64,000 nucleotides of DNA, from contig NZ_CP036289.1 of NCBI RefSeq assembly GCF_007748115.1, positions 62,001-126,000 of the forward strand. The letters run 5' to 3'. Below the pieces are notes generated by a model. That model ran no database searches. It was given only the letters and a program-made list of their open reading frames with translations, and had not been told where the DNA came from. Origin of the DNA: Bremerella volcania (GTDB lineage Bacteria; Planctomycetota; Planctomycetia; Pirellulales; Pirellulaceae). Shown here piece after piece: positions 8,644-16,113 of the stretch. Within the stretch, counting starts at the first letter, position 1. The number at the start of each line of letters is the position of its first letter. A program made the translations under genes and the position numbers.

Positions 8644-9150
8644 ATGATGGCAGTTGAATGCGAAATTCCAGATTCCCACGTCGTTTGCCTTGCCGACCAA
8701 TTCTGCGACACCGCAAAGATGCTCTACGACGCGATCTCGAACTCCGGCACGCAAGCAATGCGCGTGAATGCTGTGTTTGCCGTCGAACTCTACATCAAAT
8801 CATTGGATTGCCATTGGGTGCGTCACAACCAACTTGAAACACTCGGTGTTGATTGCGACCTAATCACGACGAAACCGAACAAGCCTGGTCACAAACTCGA
8901 CAAACTTTTCGATCACCTCCAAAACTGGGCGAAAACATACTTGATTGAAGAATTTGCAAAGCATCGTCTCAACAAAACATATCCCGGACTGCTCCCAATA
9001 CTCGTCGAATACTCCGACAACTTTGTATCGGATCGGTACATTTTTGAATCACCCAACGACGATATTCGACATCCCGTTTCGGAAACCGTAGAATTGGCAT
9101 TGTTCTTTCAGTCTGCGGTTAACTCCATCGAACGGGTTCGCGTTGGCTAA
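8644..9150 (+). CDS. Hypothetical cytoplasmic protein (cassette 2), possibly HEPN-like
   Basis: 168 residues, largely helical, without signal peptide or membrane segment. The arrangement of an N-terminal helix, then NAVFAVELYIKSLD, then GHKLDKLFDHLQNWA recalls HEPN-type helical bundles, but I do not see the R-x4-6-H motif of catalytic HEPN RNases. The call is therefore only a suggestion. ACGGAG lies just before the ATG pair at 8644/8647. The stop is 18 nt before the R'' box of the next attC. Toxin-antitoxin and other selfish functions are common in cassettes. Confidence 0.65.
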   Translation: MMAVECEIPDSHVVCLADQFCDTAKMLYDAISNSGTQAMRVNAVFAVELYIKSLDCHWVRHNQLETLGVDCDLITTKPNKPGHKLDKLFDHLQNWAKTYLIEEFAKHRLNKTYPGLLPILVEYSDNFVSDRYIFESPNDDIRHPVSETVELALFFQSAVNSIERVRVG

Positions 9151-9168
9151 ACTTGACCCCGTATCGCC

Positions 9169-9258
9169 GGATAACAAACACATGCAACGGAGCCGGCGGT
9201 CGGGTCGGTTTTGAAGTCAAAGCATCTCACGCCGGCCCGCTGATGCGTGCCGTTACAT
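9169..9258 (+). repeat. attC site between cassettes 2 and 3
   Basis: R'' GGATAAC (9169-9175), R' GTTACAT (9252-9258), 90 nt. The arms CAACGGaGCCGGCG and CGCCGGCCCGCTG fold with one extrahelical A. The bases after the G of R' (TTACATGCC) belong to cassette 3 and match its own R'' box at 9789. Confidence 0.85.
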
Positions 9259-9275
9259 GCCTAAAAGCGAAATGA

Positions 9276-9797
9276 ATGGCGACTGCTGAGATCATTCGCG
9301 AACGTCCTGCCTGGGTGATTCCGGAAGTTGCGTTCGATGCTTACGGCAACTGCCTCTGGGTGCTCTTTGAGGACGACGAATACCGCCAATGGTGCGGCAT
9401 ATTCGGTGCCGGAAACCTCCATTACGAGGGCAAGCTGCAAAACCTCACAACCGATGAATTCATGGTGGTGGTAGCCGGTCGTCTTTACCGCGTTGCAGCA
9501 AATGACCGATCGTTGCGTATGGCCTCCGAAGAACGAATGCTCACGGATGCCGTTTACGACCGACACCGAGACCTGATAATTGCTTGTGACTGGACGCATC
9601 TGTTGTGCTACGATGCGAATGGTCTGAAATGGAAATCAAAACGCGTGTCGTTAGATGGGATTGCGTTTGATCGAATCGACGAGGACTGCGTCTACGGAAC
9701 GGTAAACGACTTGAGTGACGATGGCGCGTCGTTCACGCTTTGGCTTGACGCACTTTACGTTGATTCCGACGTTGATCCCCGCATCCTCGGCATGTAA
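9276..9797 (+). CDS. Hypothetical protein (cassette 3)
   Basis: 173 residues, acidic and rich in aromatic residues and beta-strand-like segments (WVLFEDDEYRQWCGIFGAG, LIIACDWTHLLCYDANG). There is no signal peptide or membrane span. The family is not recognised. It begins 18 nt after the R' box of the preceding site, and its TAA stop is supplied by the R'' box of its own attC. A second ATG at 9272 is in another frame. No strong ribosome-binding site is visible, which is common in cassette genes. Confidence 0.65.
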   Translation: MATAEIIRERPAWVIPEVAFDAYGNCLWVLFEDDEYRQWCGIFGAGNLHYEGKLQNLTTDEFMVVVAGRLYRVAANDRSLRMASEERMLTDAVYDRHRDLIIACDWTHLLCYDANGLKWKSKRVSLDGIAFDRIDEDCVYGTVNDLSDDGASFTLWLDALYVDSDVDPRILGM

Positions 9798-9882
9798 CAA
9801 CACGATGCACACGGATCCGCCGATCGCGCGTGTTTTAGATGGAACGATCACTCCGGTGGCCCGGTGATCGTAGAAGTTATTT
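9792..9882 (+). repeat. attC site between cassettes 3 and 4
   Basis: R'' ATGTAAC (9792-9798), extended GGCATGTAAC from 9789; R' GTTATTT (9876-9882), 91 nt. The extended R'' is the exact reverse complement of GTTACATGCC at the start of cassette 3 (9252). The stem CGATgCACaCGG / CCGGTGATCG leaves one-sided unpaired bases. Confidence 0.85.
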
Positions 9883-9919
9883 GGCAAAGCATGTTCCTCA
9901 AGCTGAAATGGAGTTCCCA

Positions 9920-10441
9920 ATGAGATACTCACGATTTACGTGTGCTCTACTTGCGATTACTGCGGTTGTGATTTACGTCACCCGCAACCCAGCCGTTAGC
10001 GCAGCAGATTCCAACGAATCGCCCGATACACTCCAGCAACGCGTTGACACCTTGGAAACCCAGGTCCACCAATTGCGGCAATTGGTATGTGCGCTACAAG
10101 CCGAGCGACTTCGCGACATGCTGCCCGTTCCGCAATCAGCGATAATCGGTGAATGGGTCGCCAAGCCTGACAATCTTCAAACTATTGTGCTCAGCTTCCA
10201 TACCAACGGCACAGTTGAAATTGCTGGTCAAGATAAATCGATTGGATCCGTCCATGGAACGGGCACATGGAAGCTCAATGGCATGCAGGTTGTCTGCTTG
10301 TACCAGTACGACGGACAGAATGACCTACCCCAAACCAAACTGCCACTCGACTTGATCTCGAAGGATGCCATGGCATTTGCTGGCGTTGTCTACAGGCGGT
10401 CTGCCCCATGTGATCCCAATGACGTCACACAGGCCAAATAA
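9920..10441 (+). CDS. Exported coiled-coil protein with lipocalin-like C-terminus (cassette 4)
   Basis: 173 residues. MRYSRFTCALLAITAVVIYV is a signal peptide or membrane anchor. Residues about 35-65 form a short coiled coil (LQQRVDTLETQVHQLRQLV). The C-terminal part (IGEWVAKPDN, LSFHTNGTVEIAG, GTGTWKLNGMQVV) resembles small lipocalin-like or META-type beta-barrels. The ATG at 9920 is chosen over the upstream open frame because GGAG lies 7 nt before it and the signal peptide then starts correctly. The TAA stop lies inside the R'' box at 10436. Confidence 0.7.
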   Translation: MRYSRFTCALLAITAVVIYVTRNPAVSAADSNESPDTLQQRVDTLETQVHQLRQLVCALQAERLRDMLPVPQSAIIGEWVAKPDNLQTIVLSFHTNGTVEIAGQDKSIGSVHGTGTWKLNGMQVVCLYQYDGQNDLPQTKLPLDLISKDAMAFAGVVYRRSAPCDPNDVTQAK

Positions 10442-10526
10442 CAAACCGTTGCACACCGAGCCGCGGGCCACGCGGGTTCATCAATCAATGTCGTTCGCCG
10501 CGGCCGGGTGAACGGTGGCGTTAGCC
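10436..10526 (+). repeat. attC site between cassettes 4 and 5
   Basis: R'' AAATAAC (10436-10442), extended GCCAAATAAC; R' GTTAGCC (10520-10526), 91 nt. The arms ACCGTTgCACaCCGaGCCGCGG and CCGCGGCCGGGTGAACGGT pair with three bulged bases, all on the left arm. This is the diagnostic asymmetry of attC. The extended R'' is the exact complement of GTTATTTGGC at the start of cassette 4. Confidence 0.9.
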
Positions 10527-10544
10527 CCACAAGGAACTCGCACG

Positions 10545-11336
10545 ATGTCTCGGATTTTGATTGTAGCTGCAAGTTGCTTTCTACTTGCGACGCCATGCTC
10601 CGCGAACAACAGCTATTTCATCCCTGGAGACGCGTTCTTCTACTGCGAGATCGATCAATCCGAATGGAAGGCACTCCAGAGCGGAGAACTCAGCATTTTG
10701 GACTACGATCGACCTGAGGAGATGTCATTCTCTTTGTGTGGATATGCGGGATACAAGAGGCTGGATTTGTCCAACCTTTCCGATAAGTTTAGGGCGCAGC
10801 TGATCAAGGCAATCGCGTCAATGAAGGAGAAATACCCGACCAAGATCGTCGAAATCGATCACGGGGAACCCAAGTTTTTCGGTGATCCAGCAGGGATTGA
10901 AAGGAAAGAGACCAACAAGCTGAGGATCTTTATATACAACAGCTCGTTCGATTTTTCGCAGTTTCGGATTGGACTCAAGTACAACGAATCTTGGGCTGAA
11001 ACTGCTGTTCGCCTAGGGTTTAAGAGGGACCACTTTCGCTATGATTTCTTTGTTCCAACGCCTCAAGGAATCGCAGAGTCATGGCGTATGGGATCGGCTG
11101 TCAGTCCGCTAAAAGTTCAACTCCCAGATTCTGATCGAGGCTATGTCACGGCTCCAATGAAGATCGAACCGTCTAAGGTGACTTTCCTGGTTTGCCCACC
11201 GGTCTCGTTAAATTCGCTATGTTTCCCACCGCTCGAATCGAAATTGGAGTGTTCTGCTGTTTCTGAAAATTGGCAAAAAACGCTGATCAATGATACAAAC
11301 AAGACACGGAAATCCATTTGGGTGGAATCTAAGTGA
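10545..11336 (+). CDS. Secreted hypothetical protein (cassette 5)
   Basis: 263 residues. MSRILIVAASCFLLATPCSA is a clear signal peptide. The mature protein is polar with several Cys and aromatic residues (FIPGDAFFYCEIDQSEW, FDFSQFRIGLKYNESW) and no recognised domain. The ATG at 10545 has AAGGA 9 nt upstream; the frame is open a little further back into the R' box. The stop lies 14 nt before the next R'' box. Confidence 0.7.
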   Translation: MSRILIVAASCFLLATPCSANNSYFIPGDAFFYCEIDQSEWKALQSGELSILDYDRPEEMSFSLCGYAGYKRLDLSNLSDKFRAQLIKAIASMKEKYPTKIVEIDHGEPKFFGDPAGIERKETNKLRIFIYNSSFDFSQFRIGLKYNESWAETAVRLGFKRDHFRYDFFVPTPQGIAESWRMGSAVSPLKVQLPDSDRGYVTAPMKIEPSKVTFLVCPPVSLNSLCFPPLESKLECSAVSENWQKTLINDTNKTRKSIWVESK

Positions 11337-11350
11337 CAAGAATCCCTGGG

Positions 11351-11440
11351 GGATAACAAAGCCGTGAACCGGAGCACTCATTCACGCGGCAACTGAAATC
11401 AAAGCCTTCCGTTCGTGCCCGGTTACGGCAGGCGTTATCC
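11351..11440 (+). repeat. attC site between cassettes 5 and 6
   Basis: R'' GGATAAC (11351-11357), R' GTTATCC (11434-11440), 90 nt. GCCGTgAACCGGaGCAC pairs with GTGCCCGGTTACGGC, leaving one G and one A unpaired on the left arm. Its R'' pairs with the start of cassette 5 (GTTAGCCCC) with one mismatch. The first 43 nt are identical to the truncated site at 12111. Confidence 0.9.
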
Positions 11441-11453
11441 CGCAGACTGTGGC

Positions 11454-12095
11454 ATGAAATTCTCACTCTCCAATGTGCTGTTTGCATTCCTTTTAGTCGG
11501 ATTTGGAATTGGCTGGCTCGTTGAACGCCGTCGGGCAGTTGAGCTTCAGAATGAGATTGATCGACTAGAGACACATTTGAAGCCGGACTCTTTCGCGTAT
11601 CGGTATCACCCGAATCCTGAGCGAAGCTGTTTCGCCATAGACCCACTGGCTGAAGTCGATCGTAAAACTGGAAATCTCTTCAAGGCGTTGGCAACGCAAC
11701 CTGCAGCATGGAGTAACGGCCTAAACCAGTACTTAGGACTGGATCGCATTCGAGAGGATCTTGATCCGAAACTTACTATGACGGTTTGGTGGCATGGCGA
11801 AGTCAAGGACGCTGAAGGCAATAGATTCTTCGTTTATCTTGCAGATCGTGAACGCGAACCGAACACCAAGTGCCTTCATCGGTTGCACTCGTCCTTTTCC
11901 GCTTACATCGTCACTGACGACAAGAATACGCTCCTGCACTGGAATGGCTGCGAAATTGACAGGCTGTTGGTGACCGAAATCGAACTGGTGGGAGATACAT
12001 TTCCCGCTGGGCTCAAGTATCGAGAGCAGTCTCGCCATAATGGCGATTCGAGCATTGAAGTTCGACATTTGACGAAATCTGGAATAACAAATTAG
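11454..12095 (+). CDS. Membrane-anchored hypothetical protein (cassette 6)
   Basis: 213 residues. One N-terminal transmembrane helix (LSNVLFAFLLVGFGIGWLV) is followed by a short coiled coil (RRRAVELQNEIDRLETHL) and a soluble, Trp- and Arg-rich domain that I do not recognise. The ATG at 11454 is preferred over 11415 because the latter lies inside the attC site. The stop precedes the next attC-like R'' box by 15 nt. Cassettes 4 and 6 both encode a membrane anchor followed by a coiled coil. Confidence 0.7.
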   Translation: MKFSLSNVLFAFLLVGFGIGWLVERRRAVELQNEIDRLETHLKPDSFAYRYHPNPERSCFAIDPLAEVDRKTGNLFKALATQPAAWSNGLNQYLGLDRIREDLDPKLTMTVWWHGEVKDAEGNRFFVYLADREREPNTKCLHRLHSSFSAYIVTDDKNTLLHWNGCEIDRLLVTEIELVGDTFPAGLKYREQSRHNGDSSIEVRHLTKSGITN

Positions 12096-12110
12096 CACAA
12101 AGAAATCGTG

Positions 12111-12155
12111 GGATAACAAAGCCGTGAACCGGAGCACTCATTCACGCGGCAACCG
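12111..12155 (+). repeat. Truncated attC site cut by an insertion sequence
   Basis: R'' GGATAAC (12111-12117) and the left arm are identical to the site at 11351 for 43 nt. The similarity stops at 12153, just outside the IS inverted repeat. The expected right arm (GTGCCCGGTTACGGC and a GTT box) is not found on the other side of the IS at 13802, so it has been lost. R'' pairs with the cassette 6 start GTTATCCC over 8 nt. Confidence 0.85.
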
Positions 12156-12161
12156 CAGTGC

Positions 12162-12198
12162 CGTAGGCTGGGTCAAGACCTCAATGTTACCCACATTT
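12162..12198 (+). repeat. Left terminal inverted repeat of the IS
   Basis: 37 nt, matches the reverse complement of 13765-13801 with a single A/G difference. It contains the TAA stop of the transposase at 12187-12189. Confidence 0.9.
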
Positions 12199-13581
12199 TG
12201 TTCGTAATATCTCACAGCCGCGGAGGATCAGAAGGAGTTTTTCCGGTCCGCGCCAGAGGGTTTGCCAGCCGGGGCGGCCGTCGCATTTTCGGCCGAGGTG
12301 ACCTCCCAGGCCGCCCAGGTGTTTGTCGAACTCTTCAAGCGTCATCGTCGTTGCATTGATCTTGGGTGCTCGGGGACTGGGGCGCTGTCGTACTTTGGTG
12401 ATCGTCTTGATCCACTGTGCGGGCACGACTTCTATGGCTGGGTGGTCGGGGTGCTCGTCGGCCAGATGGCGTAGACGAAGTAGCTGTACGGCCACGATTG
12501 CCAGCAGACCTGTGATTCGTTCCAAACGCTCGGCCGTTTCGTAATAGCGAGACTCGACCTGGCAGCCTGTCTTCAGCGCTTTGTGGTATTCTTCGATCGC
12601 CCAGCGCTGCGCGTAGTAGTCGATGATTTGCTGGGCCTGCTCCACCGTTTCCACTGGTTGCGAAGTGAGTAGTGTCCGGCGAACTTGCTCGGCATCGTTC
12701 GGTGGATCGATTTCGGCCAGTTCAACTACCCACATCGCTAGAGGCTCGCTTGGCGCGTGCTTGCGAATCCATGCGTTGATCACTCGCGGCCGAGGCAACG
12801 CCAACGGCGCGAATCGTAGTTCCAGTTGGGCCGTTCGCGCCGATCGCTTCAGCGTGGCTGCCACTTCCAACGACTGGCGACCGCGAACGGGCTGCGCGGT
12901 CAGATGTTCCTTTAACGTCATGCGATCACCGCTTGGCGAGATCACCTGACGATTCAATCGACACGCTCGAACGATCCAGCCGCAACGCTGACGATAAGCG
13001 CGGCAGAAGACTTCGTAATCGTCGGCACCACGATCACAAACGTGCAGCCAGGTCGCGCCCGGCGGAGGCGACCCGATCTGATCGATCAGCCGTCCCCAGA
13101 CGGCCTGTTCACGATGGGGATCACGTCGCCGCGAGTTCTTCGCCCCTTTCTTCTTCGTACGATATTGAACCTCTTGCCCGGCCAGGCCGATAACTTGCTT
13201 CGTGACCGGGTCACGCATCAACGCCGAATGGAGAAAGAAGCCGCGTCCCGTGTTGCGACCGACCGGTCCCAAACCGCGAGCACGACGCTTGCTGTCGTAG
13301 TCGATCTCGGTCGTATCGTTGAGAATCAGGCGGACCGAACCGGCATCGCCGCTCTGCCTGGTCCGCTCGTAATGGGGTGAAGTGATCGCTTGAAAGCTGA
13401 TGTCGTCGCAGTCCATCAAGCGATACAACGCCTTGCAGTCCCCCCACGACTCGGCCTGCTCAGGCGTCGTGCCGTCAGGCCGAACCAGCACCTGAGCTGC
13501 TGCCTTAACCAGGCGTTTCGTTCGTCGCACATCCCCCAATTCACACGGAGAAAATTCCATCATCGCCAACGAGTACAACAC
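12187..13581 (-). CDS. IS4-family Tn5-like transposase
   Basis: 464 residues. The N-terminal part (EFSPCELGDVRRTKRLVK, then WGDCKALYRLMD) is the Tn5-type DNA-binding region. The DDE catalytic core shows LNDTTEIDYD (first Asp), LHVCDRGADDYE (second Asp) and the signature YYAQRWAIEEYHKALKTG (Y-R-E-K motif with the catalytic Glu). Length and motif order fit a complete enzyme, so the element may still be mobile. The frame opens at GTG 13581; the ATG pair at 13563/13560 is an equally good start. A 220-nt leader separates it from the right repeat. Confidence 0.93.
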   Translation of the reverse strand: MLYSLAMMEFSPCELGDVRRTKRLVKAAAQVLVRPDGTTPEQAESWGDCKALYRLMDCDDISFQAITSPHYERTRQSGDAGSVRLILNDTTEIDYDSKRRARGLGPVGRNTGRGFFLHSALMRDPVTKQVIGLAGQEVQYRTKKKGAKNSRRRDPHREQAVWGRLIDQIGSPPPGATWLHVCDRGADDYEVFCRAYRQRCGWIVRACRLNRQVISPSGDRMTLKEHLTAQPVRGRQSLEVAATLKRSARTAQLELRFAPLALPRPRVINAWIRKHAPSEPLAMWVVELAEIDPPNDAEQVRRTLLTSQPVETVEQAQQIIDYYAQRWAIEEYHKALKTGCQVESRYYETAERLERITGLLAIVAVQLLRLRHLADEHPDHPAIEVVPAQWIKTITKVRQRPSPRAPKINATTMTLEEFDKHLGGLGGHLGRKCDGRPGWQTLWRGPEKLLLILRGCEILRTKCG

Positions 13582-13764
13582 GCGCTCGCCGCCCAGCCCA
13601 CTTCAACGCCTACGACTTCCCCTGCCGAAGTCAAACCTCGAGAGGCTCCCTCACTCGTGCGTCGACGAGTTGGCTTGGTGCACACCGAATACCAAACGCA
13701 AAACAAGCACAATTCCGCAGAAAACGAAGACAGGCGTTGTAAGAATTACGAGCTAGCGTAGTAG

Positions 13765-13801
13765 AAATGTGGGTAACATTGAGGTCTCGACCCAGCCTAC
13801 G
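13765..13801 (-). repeat. Right terminal inverted repeat of the IS
   Basis: 37 nt, the inverted partner of 12162-12198. It lies upstream of the transposase and probably carries its promoter. Confidence 0.9.
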
Positions 13802-13942
13802 CCGCTGACCCGGCTTGGTTTCATCGCTTGGGTGTTCAAGAGACAAGTGGTTAACGATGGAACCGCATGGCACTCACCCGGAGGCCAGTGGCACATGGAG
13901 GTGTGATTGGCTCCCGTGCCACCCAGCCGGGAAGAGGGCAGT

Positions 13943-14404
13943 CTAGTCGTATTCGATTTCTCGGGTTTGCACGTCAAATTGCATTGTATTCACGCTATCG
14001 CTAACCGTGATTTTACTTTGAATCCAGTAGGTGAGCGGCACCGTTTCATTGCGAACTTTGAGCGAAAACGTATGCGTGGAGCAGCCGCCTGCGGTGCTCA
14101 CCACGACGGTGGGATCCCCCGTAAAAATTCCACCATTGGCGACAGCCGCATGACTCAGCGTGAGCACCGTTGATTCGTCCGTTTTGACCACTACCCTATA
14201 CGTGTGCCCTCTTTGGGTAATCCCCAGATTGTAGGTGCCCCCAGGCACGGGATTCTCTTTAGGCCCCCAAGTCGGCGATCGCTGAACGACCGTCACGTCG
14301 AAAGTGCCTGTATCCGTGTACGGTCCGCAAGCGGTCGCGATTCGTGGCAACGCTGTTACCAACAGAACAACAGCCATACTAATCAAGCAGTTTAACTTCC
14401 TCAT
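13943..14404 (-). CDS. Secreted hypothetical protein
   Basis: 153 residues. MRKLNCLISMAVVLLVTALP with a cleavage site near TATAC is a signal peptide; the Cys right after it could also be a lipobox, though a weak one. The mature part looks all-beta (GTFDVTVVQRSP, GTYNLGITQRGHTYRVVV, FSLKVRNETVPLTYWIQ), like a small pre-peptidase-type or fibronectin-like domain. GGGAG lies 8 nt before the ATG at 14404; an ATG 21 nt upstream is less likely. There is no attC-like site nearby, so I do not count it as a cassette. Confidence 0.7.
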   Translation of the reverse strand: MRKLNCLISMAVVLLVTALPRIATACGPYTDTGTFDVTVVQRSPTWGPKENPVPGGTYNLGITQRGHTYRVVVKTDESTVLTLSHAAVANGGIFTGDPTVVVSTAGGCSTHTFSLKVRNETVPLTYWIQSKITVSDSVNTMQFDVQTREIEYD

Positions 14405-14847
14405 ACCATTCTCCCATCTATGCATGAAAGGAACATCGAACAGAGGTAACGTTTATTGACGCTTGCGTAGGCAATCCAACAGGGGCGATCAATGGAAGCC
14501 CTGAAATTCGCAGCAAATCGGTTCGAGATAATGTTGGATTCTATGCGCAAATAACGATAGAACCGCAAGCCATGCGAAAGAAAGTCGTGTCCATCCTTGC
14601 TGAACTAAGCGACACGTCTCTCAACGCGCCTGCAAGAATAGGCTTATCTCATGACAATCGAATGAAGAAACCAGAAAGATTTGAGCCCGATTTCTGGTCT
14701 CGTGACGTCATTATCACCCTGCCAACGATCCTGTAGGAACTCCGTACGAATCTTAATGTAAAATATTACGTGAGATAGTTGCCAAGCATATACAACCACG
14801 TCATAACTGCTGGACGTATTCCCTCAAGCATTCCCAGGAGACTTGCC
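14405..14847. other. Non-coding stretch between divergent genes
   Basis: About 440 AT-rich nt between two divergent secreted-protein genes. I see no gene, strong hairpin or repeat in it. It must hold both promoters, which I cannot place. Confidence 0.5.
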
Positions 14848-15831
14848 ATGCGACGGATGACTTTGATGCCCCTGTTGGTTTTCTGTCTCTTTAGCTTCAA
14901 CTTGGTTCATGCCGAAGACATTCAGATGACCGTCATCGGTTGGAACTTGGAGAGCGGCGACTCAGATGCTGCTACCCTGGCAGCCCAGGCTGCGGACAAA
15001 GGTCCCGTCGATATTTGGGGCTTTTCGGAACTGGAAGACCAGGACTTTCTCGATACGATTCTGGAAAAGCTTGAAGCCGAACATGGTATCGACTACGAAG
15101 ACGTCATCAGCACCAATGCCGGCAAAGACAAGCTTGGCATTGTTTATAACGCGCAGCGCCTGGAATTGGTTTCCTCGCACCAGGAGAACTCGCTGCAACT
15201 TGGCAATCCAGGCCTGCGTCCGGTCCTGGTTGCCAAATTCAAAGGAAAGGCGACCGGCACCGAGTTCCTGGTGATGGTCAATCACCTGAAGGCCCAACGC
15301 GATCCAAATTCCACCAGCAAGCGAACGCGTCAGTCGGAAATGCTCAACGATCTGGCCGAGGCGGAAACGTTGCCGGTGATCTGCCTGGGAGACTTCAATC
15401 ACTTTTACGAAATTGGTTCTGCCGACGGTAACTCCCCTTCCTTCGACGCGACCATCGAAGACGGCGTGTTCCAGTGGCTCGAACCGAGCAACCCGGTTCC
15501 CACGCACAATTTCCCTGGTTCCACGGTGATGCTGGACTTTATCTACGTCGCCAATCCACTGGCCGGCTGGGACGGCGATTGCGTTATCCTGGAGCGCGAA
15601 GGAAACGTCGCGGTCACGTCGCCGACCTTTCCCAACGTGCCTGGCAGCAGTTTTACGGACGATGGCAAAAGCACCGATCATCGTCCGATCAAGGCCACGT
15701 TCGTCTTCAATGAAGCGACGATGCGCGACTCGGCCGAGCAACTCCGCGATCGCATTTCCATCCTTCGTTCGCTGCTGGAAGACATGGAAGCTCAACTCAA
15801 AGCGATTGAAGAGAACCTGGAAGAAGAATAA
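14848..15831 (+). CDS. Secreted endonuclease/exonuclease/phosphatase-fold protein
   Basis: 327 residues. Signal peptide MRRMTLMPLLVFCLFSF, mature from about AEDIQM. EEP-fold motifs are in order: GWNLESGD, GFSELED (metal-binding Glu), VMVNHLKAQR (catalytic His), ICLGDFN (D-x-N), LDFIYV and STDHRPIKATF (final Asp-His). All catalytic residues of the DNase I/phosphatase fold are present, so it is probably an active secreted phosphodiesterase or nuclease; the substrate cannot be told. Residues about 290-327 form a coiled coil. CAGGAG precedes the ATG at 14848. Confidence 0.88.
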   Translation: MRRMTLMPLLVFCLFSFNLVHAEDIQMTVIGWNLESGDSDAATLAAQAADKGPVDIWGFSELEDQDFLDTILEKLEAEHGIDYEDVISTNAGKDKLGIVYNAQRLELVSSHQENSLQLGNPGLRPVLVAKFKGKATGTEFLVMVNHLKAQRDPNSTSKRTRQSEMLNDLAEAETLPVICLGDFNHFYEIGSADGNSPSFDATIEDGVFQWLEPSNPVPTHNFPGSTVMLDFIYVANPLAGWDGDCVILEREGNVAVTSPTFPNVPGSSFTDDGKSTDHRPIKATFVFNEATMRDSAEQLRDRISILRSLLEDMEAQLKAIEENLEEE

Positions 15832-16113
15832 TCGCCACTTGGCATATTCGCTGTCATCACGATTTCTGGCCGCGTGCGATGCCTGCATAGCCGCCCCCTG
15901 GCAAAACCTCACCAGAGGGGCCTGAACTTGTCGTAACTCGCGGTGTCTTAACAAGATCGGTTGGCTTCACTCGCTACTAACACTTCTGCCCGCGTTAGGG
16001 TGGGGCTAATGGCTTTCCTGGCTGCACTAATGGGCGGCATAGCACCGCCTCTTGTCGGTGCAAGGGGGGCAAACTATCATGCGGGTTTCAATTTACGGTT
16101 CTGGGAGAAAACA
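15832..16113. other. Leader region before ilvN
   Basis: About 280 nt. A short hairpin, GGCGG-CATAGCA-CCGCC, occurs near 16033. The frame of ilvN is open through much of it, but without a plausible start. No leader peptide rich in Ile, Leu or Val codons is seen, so attenuation is not supported. Confidence 0.4.

Larger units (their letters stand above)
7607..12161 (+). mobile_element. Integron-type gene cassette array without integrase (attC cluster)
   Basis: Six plus-strand genes each end within 0-20 nt of an attC-like site. The four intact sites (9169, 9792, 10436, 11351) are 90-91 nt long. They start with a TAAC-type R'' box and end in a GTT-type R' box, with imperfect stems whose unpaired bases lie on one side. 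The first bases of a cassette pair with the R'' box at its own end (GTTACATGCC/GGCATGTAAC; GTTATTTGGC/GCCAAATAAC), as expected if each arose as a circle. The left boundary at 7607 is tentative (GTTCGTC pairing with GACGAAC at 8502). The right end is destroyed by an insertion sequence. No integrase gene is visible. Confidence 0.85.
12162..13801. mobile_element. IS4-family (Tn5-like) insertion sequence
   Basis: About 1.64 kb bounded by 37-nt inverted repeats, 12162-12198 and 13765-13801, which differ at one position and start CGTAGGCTGGGTC. One transposase gene lies inside on the minus strand, and its last codons run into the left repeat. The ends might extend a few bases to a CAG/CTG pair (12156, 13807). 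Flanking bases do not form a convincing target duplication, so one flank was probably rearranged after insertion. Confidence 0.9.

Noticed and set aside
8502-12155. Regularly spaced similar sequences considered as a CRISPR array
   Set aside because: The repeats are 600-900 nt apart, fold as long asymmetric stems and alternate with genes. Spacing and structure fit attC, not CRISPR.
12153-13810. CCGCAGTGC / CCGCTGACC flanking the IS as a 9-bp target duplication
   Set aside because: Only 6 of 9 positions agree, and the end of the IS is uncertain by a few bases; this is not convincing.
13860-13945. TGGCACTCACCCGG...CCAGTGGCAC as another copy of the 20503 palindrome
   Set aside because: Only the TGCCACTG word is shared; arms and loop differ, so I do not class it as the same repeat.
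15961-16113. N-terminal extension of IlvN
   Set aside because: The extra 51 codons have no similarity to the ACT domain, and GGGAG is correctly placed before the ATG at 16114.
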